Origin: Rubrivivax sp.
Lineage (GTDB): Bacteria > Pseudomonadota > Gammaproteobacteria > Burkholderiales > Burkholderiaceae_C
Direction of reading: 5' to 3'
Length of the DNA stretch: 64,000 bases
Assembly (NCBI GenBank): GCA_022842305.1
Contig: JALHPY010000003.1
Coordinates: 1 to 64,000 of the forward strand
Shown: positions 8,931 to 18,634 of the stretch, one piece after another
Position numbering within the stretch: position 1 is the first letter of the stretch
Layout: each line of letters begins with the position of its first letter
Notes under the pieces: model-generated
Told to the model about the DNA's origin: nothing
Databases searched by the model: none
Seen by the model: only the letters and a program-made list of their open reading frames with translations
Translations under genes and position numbers: made by a program

Positions 8931-10258
8931 CCCTGCTGGACTTCACGCACGACCCGGCGCTCACCAGCTGGGTCGAATCGGCCAACGAGCCCGACGGCGA
9001 CTTCCCCATCCAGAACCTGCCCTACGGCCGCTTCCGGCGCGCCGGCACCGAAGACCCGCTGCGCGTGGGCGTGGCCATCGGCGATCAGGTGCTGGACATG
9101 CGCCTGGCGGCCGAGCTGTGCCCCTGGGGTGATGGCATCGAAGACCTGCTGCAGCCGCTGGCCGCGGGTGATCTGGCCGGCTTCATGAACCTGGGCCCGC
9201 AGGCATGGCGGGCGGTGCGCGGCGCGCTTTCGCTGGCCCTGGCCGCCGGCAGCGACCAGGGGCCGTTTCTCGAGACCTGCCTGCTGCCGCGCACGCAGGC
9301 CCAGATGCAGCTGCCCTGCACGGTGGGCGACTACACCGATTTCTACACCAGCCTGCACCATGCCCTGGCCGTGGGCCGGCTGTTCCGGCCCGACAACCCG
9401 CTGCTGCCCAACTACAAGTGGGTGCCCATCGGTTACCACGGCCGCAGCTCGTCCATCGTGGCCAGCGGCAGCCCGGTGCAGCGGCCGCGCGGGCAGCTCA
9501 AGGCCTACGACGCGTCGCCGCCGGTGCTGGCGCCGTCGCGGCGGCTGGATTTCGAGCTGGAGTTGGGTGCGCTGATCGGCGGCAGCAACGCGCTGGGCGA
9601 GCCGGTGCCCATCGAAAGCGCCGAAGACCGCCTGTTCGGCCTGGTGCTGCTCAACGACTGGAGCGCGCGCGACATCCAGCCCTGGGAATACCAGCCGCTA
9701 GGCCCTTTCCTGTCCAAGAACTTCGCCACCAGCCTGTCACCCTGGGTGGTGACGCTGGACGCGCTGACGCCTTTCCGCCGGCCCTTCACCCGGCCCGCGG
9801 GCGACCCGCTGCCGCTGCCCTACCTCGATTCCCCCGCCAACCGCGCCCAGGGCGTGTTCGACATCGCGCTCGAGGTCTGGCTGCAGACCGCCGCCATGCG
9901 CCTGGCCAAGAAACCGCCGCAGCGCCTGATGCACAGCAGCAGCGCCGACGCCTACTGGACGCTGGCGCAGCTGGTGGCACACCACACGGTGGGCGGCTGC
10001 AACCTGCGCACCGGCGATCTGCTGGGCACGGGCACGCTGTCGGGCCCCGGGCCGGGGGAAGGCGGCTCGCTGCTCGAGCTGACCGAAGGCGGACGCAAGC
10101 CCATCGTGCTGGCCGACGGCGAACAGCGCCTGTTCCTGGAAGACGGCGACACCGTCATCCTGCGCGGCTTCTGCCAGCGCCCGGGCGCGCGCCGCATTGG
10201 CTTCGGCCCCTGCCACGGCACGGTGCTGCCGGCGCGCGAGACCGTGACGCCGGCGTGA
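8927..10258 (+). CDS. fahA: Fumarylacetoacetase
   Basis: Enzyme of 443 residues that hydrolyses 4-fumarylacetoacetate to fumarate and acetoacetate, the last step of tyrosine/homogentisate breakdown. The FAH N-terminal domain is followed by the catalytic domain. Conserved metal-site segments are DYTDFYTSLHHA, LDFELELGA and LLNDWSARDIQPWEYQ. The ATG at 8927 overlaps the previous stop; upstream sequence in the same frame belongs to a shadow of the hydroxylase gene. Length fits the family. No homogentisate 1,2-dioxygenase or maleylacetoacetate isomerase lies in the window, so the pathway must be completed elsewhere or by the VOC/MBL proteins here. Confidence 0.95.
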   Translation: MTLLDFTHDPALTSWVESANEPDGDFPIQNLPYGRFRRAGTEDPLRVGVAIGDQVLDMRLAAELCPWGDGIEDLLQPLAAGDLAGFMNLGPQAWRAVRGALSLALAAGSDQGPFLETCLLPRTQAQMQLPCTVGDYTDFYTSLHHALAVGRLFRPDNPLLPNYKWVPIGYHGRSSSIVASGSPVQRPRGQLKAYDASPPVLAPSRRLDFELELGALIGGSNALGEPVPIESAEDRLFGLVLLNDWSARDIQPWEYQPLGPFLSKNFATSLSPWVVTLDALTPFRRPFTRPAGDPLPLPYLDSPANRAQGVFDIALEVWLQTAAMRLAKKPPQRLMHSSSADAYWTLAQLVAHHTVGGCNLRTGDLLGTGTLSGPGPGEGGSLLELTEGGRKPIVLADGEQRLFLEDGDTVILRGFCQRPGARRIGFGPCHGTVLPARETVTPA

Positions 10259-10380
10259 AGTCCTGAGCGGGCGGCGCCGGCGCGGCCGCGGCGCCCACCC
10301 GGGCGCGTGCCAGAATTCGGCGCGCCTGCTTCCGACCCGCCCGTGGCGGGCCGCCAGGCACTTCTTGCCCCTGCCCACCC

Positions 10381-11388
10381 ATGAAAATCCTGCTCACCGG
10401 CGCCGCCGGCTTCATCGGCTCGACCATCACGCTGCGCCTGCTGGCGCGCGGCGATCAGGTGGTCGGACTGGACAACCTGAACGACTACTACGACGTGCGC
10501 CTGAAGCAGGACCGTCTGGCGCGCCTGACGCCGCAGCCGGGTTTTCGCTTCGTCAAGCTGGACGTGGCCGACCGTGCCGGCATGGAGCAGCTGTTCGCCG
10601 CCGAGCGCTTCGACCGCGTGATCCACCTGGCGGCGCAGGCCGGCGTGCGCTATTCGCTGCAGAACCCGCACGCCTACGTCGACAGCAACATCGTCGGCTT
10701 CATGAACATCCTCGAGGGCTGCCGCCACAGCGGCGTGCAGCACCTGGTGTACGCGTCCAGCTCCAGCGTCTACGGCGGCAACACGCGCATGCCGTTCTCC
10801 GAGCACGACAGCGTGGACCACCCGGTGAGCATGTACGCCGCCACCAAGAAGGCCAACGAGCTGATGGCCCACACCTACAGCCACCTGTTCGGCCTGCCCA
10901 CCACCGGGCTGCGCTTCTTCACGGTGTACGGGCCCTGGGGGCGGCCAGACATGGCGCTGTTCCTGTTCACCAAGGCGATCCTCGAGAACCGCGCCATCGA
11001 CGTCTTCAACCACGGCCAGATGCGGCGCGACTTCACCTACGTGGACGACATCGTCGAAGGCGTGATCCGCGTGCTCGACCGCGTGGCCACGCCCGACCCG
11101 GCCTACCGCGCCGAGACGCCCGACCCGAGCACCAGCAACGCACCTTTCCGCGTGTTCAACATCGGCAACAACAACCCGGTGCCGCTGCTGGATTTCATCG
11201 GCTGCATAGAGGACGCGCTGGGCCGCAAGGCGCAGATGAACCTGCTGCCGCTGCAGGACGGCGACGTGCCGGCCACCTATGCCGACGTCGACACGCTGCG
11301 CGACTGGGTGGGTTTCACCCCGGCCACCGACATCCGCACCGGCATCGGGCGCTTCGTCGAGTGGTACCGCAGTTACTACAAGGTTTGA
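10381..11388 (+). CDS. NAD-dependent nucleotide-sugar epimerase, UDP-glucuronate 4-epimerase type
   Basis: Short-chain dehydrogenase-like epimerase of 335 residues. It has the Rossmann motif [11 protein letters not shown] at the start, the SSSSVYGG serine segment, the YAATKKANE Tyr-Lys pair, and the [11 protein letters not shown] phrase typical of UDP-GlcA to UDP-GalA 4-epimerases (CapI/LspL type). It supplies an activated sugar acid for polysaccharide synthesis in the cytoplasm. It stands alone after a 122-base gap and converges on the serine protease gene, leaving only 21 bases between the stops. UDP-glucose 4-epimerase is less likely because of the NDYYD segment. Confidence 0.88.
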   Translation: MKILLTGAAGFIGSTITLRLLARGDQVVGLDNLNDYYDVRLKQDRLARLTPQPGFRFVKLDVADRAGMEQLFAAERFDRVIHLAAQAGVRYSLQNPHAYVDSNIVGFMNILEGCRHSGVQHLVYASSSSVYGGNTRMPFSEHDSVDHPVSMYAATKKANELMAHTYSHLFGLPTTGLRFFTVYGPWGRPDMALFLFTKAILENRAIDVFNHGQMRRDFTYVDDIVEGVIRVLDRVATPDPAYRAETPDPSTSNAPFRVFNIGNNNPVPLLDFIGCIEDALGRKAQMNLLPLQDGDVPATYADVDTLRDWVGFTPATDIRTGIGRFVEWYRSYYKV

Positions 11389-11409
11389 GCGACCGGCCTC
11401 GTCGCCACT

Positions 11410-12189
11410 TCAGCGCGGCGCGGCGGACTTCATCAGCTCGTGCAGGTGGCGCACCGGCACGGCGTAGGTGATGCCGGTGGGGCTGCTCAGCGCGCTTTCG
11501 CGCCCGGCCTTGACCAGCACCATGTTGACGATGCCCAGCACGCGGCCGCTGGCCGCGTCCAGCAGCGGGCCGCCGCTGTTGCCGGGGTAGGCGGTGGCGT
11601 CCAGTTGCAGCAGCTCGTAGTTGCCCTCGCGCAGCCGCGCCACGGCGCGCGGGTCCAGCTGCTGCGCCGTGGGCGCCGGCAGCGCCGCGGTGGTGATCGA
11701 CGCGACGATGCCGCGGTGCGTCACCGGCGCGAAGCCCAAGGCGCCGCCCAGCGGAAAGCCCATCAGCACCACCGCCTGGCCTTCGCGCGCCGTGCCGGGT
11801 TCTTCCAGCGCCAGCGTTGGCAGCGGCGGCCCGTCGATCTTGAGCAGCGCCAGGTCGTGCGGGCGGTCGGTGGCCAGCACGCGGGCGCGGCGCAGCTGGT
11901 CGGGGTTGCGCGTGGCCAGCACCATCAGCACCGGGCCGCTCTCGACCTCGGCGCCCGCGGGCAGCACGTGGAAGTTGGTGACGACCCAGGTGCCGTCGCC
12001 GACGACGAAGCCGCTGCCGCGAAAGCCGAAGCGCGGGCTGTCGGTGGGGCTGAAGGTGCCCACCGGCAGCACCGAGGGCCGGGCCGCTTTGATGAGAGCA
12101 GGCAGGTCGGACGCCGCGGCCGGCAGCGCCGACGCCAGCCCGACGGCTGCCGCCAGCGCGACGAAGCGGCGGCGGGGCAGCTTCGTCAT
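11410..12189 (-). CDS. Exported trypsin-like serine protease (HtrA protease domain, no PDZ)
   Basis: Protein of 259 residues with an N-terminal signal (RRRFVALAAAVGLASALPAAA). The catalytic triad is H74 (VVTNFHVL), D112 (PHDLALLKI) and S205 (YPGNSGGPLL). No PDZ domain follows, so it is shorter than DegP/DegQ. ATG at 12189 is 8 bases after the prsT stop on the same strand, so it is the last gene of the glycosyltransferase-prsK-prsR-prsT series. It is likely periplasmic. A role in processing or quality control of exported PEP-CTERM or polysaccharide-machinery proteins is an inference from position. Confidence 0.88.
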   Translation of the reverse strand: MTKLPRRRFVALAAAVGLASALPAAASDLPALIKAARPSVLPVGTFSPTDSPRFGFRGSGFVVGDGTWVVTNFHVLPAGAEVESGPVLMVLATRNPDQLRRARVLATDRPHDLALLKIDGPPLPTLALEEPGTAREGQAVVLMGFPLGGALGFAPVTHRGIVASITTAALPAPTAQQLDPRAVARLREGNYELLQLDATAYPGNSGGPLLDAASGRVLGIVNMVLVKAGRESALSSPTGITYAVPVRHLHELMKSAAPR

Positions 12190-12197
12190 GGGCCCGG

Positions 12198-14960
12198 CTA
12201 GAGCGACTGCAGCAGCTTGGCCACCTCGGCCTGCTCGGAGAACTTGTCGCCCAGCTTGGCCAGGCCCTCGAGTTCGGCGCGCGCCCTGGCCTTGTCGCCC
12301 GACTGCGTGTACAGGCGCGCCAGGTTGAGCTTGAGCCCCGGGTCGCCCGGGCTGGCGGCCACGGCGCGCGACTGCACCTCGATGGCCTTGGGCAGCTGCT
12401 TGTCGGCGGCCAGCGCCGCGGCCAGGGTGTCCAGCAGCGGCGCGCGCTCGGGCAGGATGCTGTTGGCCTTCTCGGCCAGCGCCACCGCCCCCGGCTTGCC
12501 CTGCTTGACCATCAGCCAGGCCACGTTGTTCAGCGCCAGCGGGTTGTTGGGCTGCAGTTCCAGCACCGCGCGGTAGCGCGCCTCGGCAGCGGCGGAATTG
12601 TTGGCCGCCATCTGCATGTCGCCCAGGTAGAAATGGAAGGCGGCGTCCTTGGCGTGGCCCTTGAGCCACTCGGTTGCGGTGCGATCGGCCTCGGCCGTCT
12701 TGCCCCCGCGCAGCAGCGTGCTGTGCAGCTTGACGGCGTGGTCGGTGGTGGCGGCGCGTTGCAGCGCGTTGCGGTAGGCGGCGGCGGCGCCGTCCCAGTT
12801 GCCGCGGCTGACCTCGACGTCGCCTTCCAGCGCATGGCCCAGGGCGTTCTTGGGGTCCTGCTTCTGCATCTCGCGCGCCAGGTTCAGGCCGTCCTGCGGG
12901 CGCTTGTCGTACAGCGCCAGGGCCACCAGGCCGCGCTGCGCCGGCACCAGGCCGGGCCTGATCTCCAGCGCGCGGCGCAGCGCCCGCGCGGCGTTCTCGC
13001 TGTCCTTGGACGCCATGTGGGCGTCGGCCAGCAGCACCTGGTGCATGGCGTTGGACGGTTGCGCCGCCGCCAGCTTCTTGACCGTGGAAACGGCCTGGTT
13101 GCCTTCGCCCGCGGCCACCTGGGCCCGGCCCAGGGCTTCCATGATGCTCAGGTCGTTGGGCAACGCGCCGGTGGCACCCTGCGCCGCGGCCAGGGCTTCC
13201 TTGGCCTGTCCGGCGGCCAGCAGCTGGTTGATCAGCACCAGGTTGGGCGCGGCGTCGCCAGGGCTGGACCTGACGGCGTCGCGCATCAGCTTGAGCACGT
13301 CGGCCGGCGTGCCGCCGGTGCGCGCGCTCAGTTCGGCCAGTGCCAGCAGGGCCTGGTAGTTCTTGGGCTGGGCCTTGATCAGGTCTTCGAAGCGCTTGCG
13401 CGCGGCGTCGGGCTTGCCCTGGCTCAGCTCGATGGCCGCCAGGCTGGCGATGGCCGGAAAGAAATTGGCGTCCTTGCTCAGCGCCACTTCGAAGGACTTG
13501 GTGGCCGCAGGGATGTCTTTCTTGAGCAGCAGCACGCGGCCGCGCAGGTTGTGCGCCAGCGGCTGCTCGGGCAGCTTGCGCTCGAGCCCGTCGATGGCCT
13601 TGAGCGCGCCCGCCACGTCCTTTTGCGACAGGCGCGCGCTGATCAGCGCCAGATCGGCGCGCACGCCTTTGTCCTGCGAGGCGATGTCTTCCAGCTCGGC
13701 GATGGCACCGGTGTTGCCGCGCGCCAGCGCCGACATGGCCGCGGTGGTGCGCACGCGCGGATCTTCGGGCGAGGCCTTGGTCGAGGCCTGGAAGGCGGCT
13801 TCGGCCTTCTGGGTGTCGCCCATCTGCAGCCAGGCCTCGCCGGCCATGGACAGCGTGGTGCCGTCGACCTGCTTGCCGGCCAGCACCGGCTGCAGCAGCT
13901 CGATCACCTTGTCGGGCTGGCTGGTGCGCAGGTAGGTCTGCGCCAGCAGGTGGCGCGCGCGTAGCAGCCCGGGCGCGCCCTTGAGCGCCTTGCCCAGGAA
14001 GAACTCGGCCTGCGGGTACTGGCGCTGGCTGAACTCGGCCGCGCCGGCAAGCTCGAGCACGCGCACGTTTTCGGGCATCTGCTTGAGCATGCGGTCGGTG
14101 ATCTCGCGGCTGCGCTTGTAGTCCTTGTCGCTGAAGGCCACCTGGGCCTCGAAGAACAGGGTTTCGGGGTGGTTGGGGGCGATCTTCTTCAGTTCTTCGA
14201 TCTGCGCGCGGGCCTCGGCATCCTTGCGCTGCTGGAACAGCAGCGTGATCACCGCGGCGTTGGCCGGCATCGAACGCGGGTGCGCGGCCAGCACCTTCTT
14301 GTAGGTGTCGAGCGCGGCCACGCCGTCCTTCTTTGCGCCGACCAGGATCTCGCCCTTCAGGACGCCGGCGCGTTCGTGGCCCGGCTCCTTGGCCAGGATT
14401 TCGTCCAGCAGGAACAAGGCACCGTCGAAATCCCCTTCTGCTGCCTTCAGTCGCACCTGGACGATGACCGCCGGCGCATACATGGGCGTGGCCTGCAAGG
14501 CGACCTGGGTTGCTTCGCGAGCCTTCTCGGTGTCTGACAGTGTGGCGTGTGCTACCGCCACCGAGGTCTGCAGATCGGCGGTGGCCGTGTTGTCCCTTAG
14601 AGCGACCCCCGAGAACTGGGCGATCACCTTGGCCTCTTCGCCAGTCAGCAACATGGCGCGTGCCAGCTCTGGCAGCAATGCCTCGTCGGGCGCCTTCAGA
14701 TCCTGGGCCTTGCGCAACTCGACCAGCGCTGCCACCGGGTCACCGCTGGCCAGCAGGGACTTTCCCAGCAGCAGACGCCCTTCTGCCGACTGCGGATTCT
14801 TCTGCAGAACATTCTTGGCCTGGATGATGGCGGCCTTGTGGTCCTGCTTCTCGATCGATGCGCGGGCGGCAGCGATCTGTTCCTGCTCGGTGTCGCCCCC
14901 ACAGCCGCCCAGGGACAGGGCAGCGATGGCAAGGCAGGTGGCAGCAAGGATGCGGGTCAT
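12198..14960 (-). CDS. prsT: PEP-CTERM system TPR-repeat lipoprotein PrsT (copy 1)
   Basis: Protein of 920 residues made almost entirely of tetratricopeptide repeats. ATG at 14960 begins a lipoprotein signal (MTRILAATCLAIAALSLGGC) with lipidated Cys20, and GAGGA lies 8 bases upstream. Length and repeat layout match the PrsT family of XrtA/PEP-CTERM loci, thought to be a periplasmic membrane-attached scaffold. It follows prsR by 87 bases and precedes the protease by 8. A paralog of nearly the same length (924 residues) lies at 25735-28509. The biochemical role of PrsT is not established. Confidence 0.92.
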   Translation of the reverse strand: MTRILAATCLAIAALSLGGCGGDTEQEQIAAARASIEKQDHKAAIIQAKNVLQKNPQSAEGRLLLGKSLLASGDPVAALVELRKAQDLKAPDEALLPELARAMLLTGEEAKVIAQFSGVALRDNTATADLQTSVAVAHATLSDTEKAREATQVALQATPMYAPAVIVQVRLKAAEGDFDGALFLLDEILAKEPGHERAGVLKGEILVGAKKDGVAALDTYKKVLAAHPRSMPANAAVITLLFQQRKDAEARAQIEELKKIAPNHPETLFFEAQVAFSDKDYKRSREITDRMLKQMPENVRVLELAGAAEFSQRQYPQAEFFLGKALKGAPGLLRARHLLAQTYLRTSQPDKVIELLQPVLAGKQVDGTTLSMAGEAWLQMGDTQKAEAAFQASTKASPEDPRVRTTAAMSALARGNTGAIAELEDIASQDKGVRADLALISARLSQKDVAGALKAIDGLERKLPEQPLAHNLRGRVLLLKKDIPAATKSFEVALSKDANFFPAIASLAAIELSQGKPDAARKRFEDLIKAQPKNYQALLALAELSARTGGTPADVLKLMRDAVRSSPGDAAPNLVLINQLLAAGQAKEALAAAQGATGALPNDLSIMEALGRAQVAAGEGNQAVSTVKKLAAAQPSNAMHQVLLADAHMASKDSENAARALRRALEIRPGLVPAQRGLVALALYDKRPQDGLNLAREMQKQDPKNALGHALEGDVEVSRGNWDGAAAAYRNALQRAATTDHAVKLHSTLLRGGKTAEADRTATEWLKGHAKDAAFHFYLGDMQMAANNSAAAEARYRAVLELQPNNPLALNNVAWLMVKQGKPGAVALAEKANSILPERAPLLDTLAAALAADKQLPKAIEVQSRAVAASPGDPGLKLNLARLYTQSGDKARARAELEGLAKLGDKFSEQAEVAKLLQSL

Positions 14961-15047
14961 CGAGAGTTTCCTCTGGGTAGGGCCGGCTCGATGCCGGTCG
15001 GGAGGGTGGCGCAAGCGAGGGTGGCGCGCACGGGCAGCGCGGAGCGC

Positions 15048-16424
15048 CTACTTGATGGCCAAGCGCTTCATCAGATCGTAGAGCGTGGGGCGGCTCACGC
15101 CCAGCATTTCGGAGGCGCGCACGATGTTGCCATTGGCGCGCGCCAGCGCAGTGATGATGGCCTGGCGTTCGGCCGCCTCGCGCACGCTGCGCAGGTCCAG
15201 GTCGTTCTGCTCGACGCCGCCGCCGCTGCTGCTGCCGTCGGGTGGCGGCGGCAGGCCCAGGTCGTCGCAGGTGAGGCGCTCGCCATCGGCCATGATGGTG
15301 GCGCGCTTCATGGCGTTGAGCAGTTCGCGCACGTTGCCCGGCCAGGGGTGCAACTCGATGGCGCGCAGGGCATCTTCGCTGAAGCTCAGGCCGTTGCGGC
15401 GCTGGTCCTGCGCGAAGCGGCGCAAGAAGGCGTGGGCCAGCAGCACCGCGTCGCCATTGCGCGTGCGCAGCGGCGGGATGTTGATCACGATCTCGGCCAG
15501 GCGGTAGTACAGGTCTTCGCGGAAGCGGGCTTCCTTGATCAGCGCTTTCAGATCCTGGTGCGTGGCGCAGACCACGCGCACGTCCACCGGGATCTCCTGG
15601 CGCCCGCCCAGGCGCTCGATGGTGCGCTCTTGCAGGAAGCGCAGCAGCTTGGCCTGCAGCGAATGCGGCAGGTCGCCGATCTCGTCGAGCATCAGCGTGC
15701 CGTTGTGCGCCGTCTCGATCTTGCCCGGCGTGGTCTTGGCAGCGCCGGTGAAGGCGCCCTTCTCGTAGCCGAAGAGCTCGCTTTCCAGCAGGTTTTCGGG
15801 GATGGCCGCGCAGTTGATGGCGACAAAGCGGCCGGTGCGCTTGGACGCGGCGTGCACGCCCTGCGCCAGCACTTCCTTGCCGGTGCCGCTTTCGCCCAGC
15901 AACAGCACGGTGGCGTCGCTGCTGGCGATGCGCTCGATGGTGCGCGAGATGCGCAGCATCTCGGGGTCGCGGGTGATCAGCCCGGCCATGGCGTCGGGTT
16001 GGCGCAGGGCCTGCAGGCGCCGGTTCTCGGCCTGCAGTTCGGCCAGGCGCCAGGCGCGGTCGATTGTCAGGCCCAGCACCTCGGGGTCGAAGGGCTTGGC
16101 CAGGAAGTCGTAGGCCCCCAGCGCCACCGCGCGCAAGGCATGGGCCTGGTCGTTCTGGCCGGTGAGCACGATGACCTTGGCGCCGGCGTCGATGTCGAGC
16201 ATCTGCTCGAGCAGCTTGAAGCCCTCGGACACCGAATCGGGGTCGGGCGGCAGGCCCAGGTCCATGGTCACCACGGCGGGCTGGTGGCGGCGGAACTGCA
16301 GCAGCGCGCTTTCGCGGTCGCTGGCCGTCACCGACTCGAAGCGGTCCAGCGACCACTTGATCTGCTTTTGCAGCGCGAGGTCGTCTTCGACGATCAGCAG
16401 GGGGGTCGAGCCGTGGTTGCTCAC
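15048..16424 (-). CDS. prsR: PEP-CTERM-box sigma-54 response regulator PrsR
   Basis: Response regulator and enhancer-binding protein of 458 residues. The receiver domain covers residues 8-120 with phospho-acceptor D55 (VVTMDLGLP). The AAA+ sigma-54 domain has the Walker A motif GESGTGKE, the sigma-54 contact loop GAFTGA and [13 protein letters not shown] Fis-type helix-turn-helix closes the protein ([19 protein letters not shown]). It should be phosphorylated by PrsK (10-base gap upstream) and activate sigma-54 promoters of PEP-CTERM genes. Candidate operators and -24/-12 promoters are seen upstream of the genes at 20911 and 24843. A broken copy of its last codons lies at 25609-25697. Confidence 0.95.
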   Translation of the reverse strand: MSNHGSTPLLIVEDDLALQKQIKWSLDRFESVTASDRESALLQFRRHQPAVVTMDLGLPPDPDSVSEGFKLLEQMLDIDAGAKVIVLTGQNDQAHALRAVALGAYDFLAKPFDPEVLGLTIDRAWRLAELQAENRRLQALRQPDAMAGLITRDPEMLRISRTIERIASSDATVLLLGESGTGKEVLAQGVHAASKRTGRFVAINCAAIPENLLESELFGYEKGAFTGAAKTTPGKIETAHNGTLMLDEIGDLPHSLQAKLLRFLQERTIERLGGRQEIPVDVRVVCATHQDLKALIKEARFREDLYYRLAEIVINIPPLRTRNGDAVLLAHAFLRRFAQDQRRNGLSFSEDALRAIELHPWPGNVRELLNAMKRATIMADGERLTCDDLGLPPPPDGSSSGGGVEQNDLDLRSVREAAERQAIITALARANGNIVRASEMLGVSRPTLYDLMKRLAIK

Positions 16425-16434
16425 TGGGGGATGC

Positions 16435-18555
16435 TCAGGTAGAGGGCGTTTCTTCGGGGCGCAGCAGGTCCGAGCCGCGCTGGGCCTCGAACAAGGGCAT
16501 CAGCACCGTGACCACCGTGCCCTGGCCTAGCTGGCTGGCCACGCTGATGCTGCCACCGAGTTCGCGGATGTACTGAAAGCTTTCGTAGCTGCCGATGCCC
16601 ATGCCATGGTGCTTGGTGGTGTTGAAGGGGCGGAACAGGCGCTCCTGGATGAACTCTTCCGTCATGCCGGCGCCGGTGTCGCCCACATCCACCCGCACCT
16701 GACCGCTCTGGCGCTGCACCGTCAGCCACACGCGCCCGTTGGCCGGAGTGGCGTCGAAGGCGTTCTGCACCAGGTGTCCCAGCACCCGCTCGAGCCGGTC
16801 GTCGTGGCCGCGCGTGGACAGCCGCTCGACCTGATCGGCCACCAGTTCGCGCCCCTGGGCCTGGGCCGTGAGCTGCAGCCGCCGCACGATGGGCGCCAAT
16901 TCGACGCCGCGGCTGCCCCCGGGCGGTGTGGCCCCCTCGCGCAACTGCAGCATCAGCCGACGCATCTTCTCCAGCGAGCTCTCCACCGTCAACAGCATGT
17001 CCTGCTGGAACTCGCGGTTGGCGTGCAGGCGTTCCGCATTCTTGAGCATCAGCGACAGCTGGGTGACGATGTTCTTGAGGTCGTGCACGACGAAGGCCGA
17101 CATGCGGTTGAAGGCCTCGAACTTGCGCGCCTCGAGCAAGGCCTCGGTGCTCTGCATCTGCGCCAGGAAGCCAGCCGCCTGGCGGCCCGCGGTCTTGAGC
17201 AGGTCGCGCATTTCCCAGTCCAGTTCCATCGGCGTGCGCGGGTGGGCCAGCAGCACGAAGCCCAGCAGATCGTCACCCACCTGCAGCGGCACCACCAGCC
17301 ACGCATTGGGCGTGCCCAGCAGCCAGGTGGGCAGGGCCAGGTCACCGTAGCGGCGCGGGGCGTTGCGGAACTCGTTGAGGTCGACCACCCAGCCCTTGCC
17401 CTGCAGGAACTGGATGAGGGCCGAATCGGCGGGCTCCTCGGCCTCGACCGGGGGCATGTTCCAGCGCGAGGCCTGGGTGTAGCGGTCTTCGCCGGGCGTG
17501 CGTGCCCACAGGCTGCCGGCCGGGCATTCGACCATGTTGGCAAGGCCGCGCACCACGTGCACGCCCACCTCTTGCGGCGCGCTCTTGGCCGAGAGCATGG
17601 CGGTGAAGCGCAGCCATTCCTCGCGGTAGTCGTAGCGGTAGCTGAAGAAGTGCTTGCCCACGAACACCCGCAGCCACGAGCGCAGCGAGCCCGAGACCAT
17701 CAGCACCGCCATCAGCGCGAAGCCGGCGAACAGCAGTGACAGTTGCAGCGCCCGGCCCCAGTCGCCGCCAAAGTAGCGCACGTAATAGCCGATGGCCGAC
17801 ATGAACAGCAGATACAGCCCGGCCAGCAGCAGCGTGGCCGAGTAGAAGGCCGCCGTGCGCGAGACCTGCATCTTGGCGATCCAGTCGGCGCGCCGCTTGG
17901 CCGCCACGAACAGGAAGGGCACCGACAGCAGGTGCACCGCGCCGCGCACGCTCAGCGCGTCTTCGTCTAAGCGGCCGAAGAGCAGGGCCTCGGAATACAG
18001 GTACACGTCGAAGGCAAAGATGCAGGCCAGCCCCAGGCACACCGGCTTGGCGTTCCAGCGCGAGTCGTCGCCCAGGTTGCGGAACAACTGCTCCAGCAGC
18101 ACCAGGCCCAGCACGGGCATGGCCAGGGCCAGGCTCAGCATCAGGCGCGAGGGTGGCGCATCGACCTGCTGCGCCAGCGCCCGCACCAGCAGAATGGCCG
18201 CGCTGCCCGCCACCAGGGCCGCCGCCACCCACACCAGCCAGGCGCCGCTGCCGCGCTTGCCGGCCGGGCGCGAAGGCCGTACCAGCATCAGCAGAAAGGC
18301 GTACCAGAAGCCGTAGCGTGCCAGATCCAGCACGCTGGCCGCGAACAGCCAGCCGGTGTTGCGCGAGAAGGCATCGGCCACCGTGGCCGCGGCCCAGAAG
18401 CCGCCGCACAGCAGCGCGGCCAGGAACAGGGTCGAGGTGCGGTTGCCTTCGTGGCGGAAGCGGCCCGACACGAGCACGTAGCCGGCAAAGGCCAGGTGCA
18501 CCAGCGCCGCCAGCGCGTAGCCGTAGATCGTCAGGTCGGCCGCACGTGCACCCAT
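16435..18555 (-). CDS. prsK: PEP-CTERM system membrane histidine kinase PrsK
   Basis: Protein of 706 residues. About the first 300 residues form a polytopic membrane region of roughly nine helices, followed by a GAF-like sensor and the kinase core. The phospho-acceptor His is in FVVHDLKNIVTQLSL. The ATP lid is GDTGAGM and HGMGIGSYES. Architecture and length match the PrsK family. It is the second gene of the minus-strand operon, 79 bases after the glycosyltransferase and 10 before prsR, its cognate regulator. The stimulus is unknown; the membrane region suggests sensing in or near the inner membrane. Confidence 0.94.
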   Translation of the reverse strand: MGARAADLTIYGYALAALVHLAFAGYVLVSGRFRHEGNRTSTLFLAALLCGGFWAAATVADAFSRNTGWLFAASVLDLARYGFWYAFLLMLVRPSRPAGKRGSGAWLVWVAAALVAGSAAILLVRALAQQVDAPPSRLMLSLALAMPVLGLVLLEQLFRNLGDDSRWNAKPVCLGLACIFAFDVYLYSEALLFGRLDEDALSVRGAVHLLSVPFLFVAAKRRADWIAKMQVSRTAAFYSATLLLAGLYLLFMSAIGYYVRYFGGDWGRALQLSLLFAGFALMAVLMVSGSLRSWLRVFVGKHFFSYRYDYREEWLRFTAMLSAKSAPQEVGVHVVRGLANMVECPAGSLWARTPGEDRYTQASRWNMPPVEAEEPADSALIQFLQGKGWVVDLNEFRNAPRRYGDLALPTWLLGTPNAWLVVPLQVGDDLLGFVLLAHPRTPMELDWEMRDLLKTAGRQAAGFLAQMQSTEALLEARKFEAFNRMSAFVVHDLKNIVTQLSLMLKNAERLHANREFQQDMLLTVESSLEKMRRLMLQLREGATPPGGSRGVELAPIVRRLQLTAQAQGRELVADQVERLSTRGHDDRLERVLGHLVQNAFDATPANGRVWLTVQRQSGQVRVDVGDTGAGMTEEFIQERLFRPFNTTKHHGMGIGSYESFQYIRELGGSISVASQLGQGTVVTVLMPLFEAQRGSDLLRPEETPST

Positions 18556-18586
18556 CGCTCACGAGCCCTTGCGGGGCATGAAAGAA

Positions 18587-18606
18587 GGCCCGCACGAAGG
18601 CGGGCC
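18587..18606 (-). terminator. Hairpin between glycosyltransferase and prsK (possible weak terminator)
   Basis: A perfect 7-bp stem GGCCCGC/GCGGGCC with a 6-base loop lies in the 79-base gap. Read on the minus strand it is followed by TTCTTTC rather than a clean T-run. It could partly uncouple glycosyltransferase expression from prsK-prsR or be an mRNA processing site. The call is by inspection only. Confidence 0.4.
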
Positions 18607-18634
18607 ATGACGGGTGCCGACCCAGTGCCTGGGC

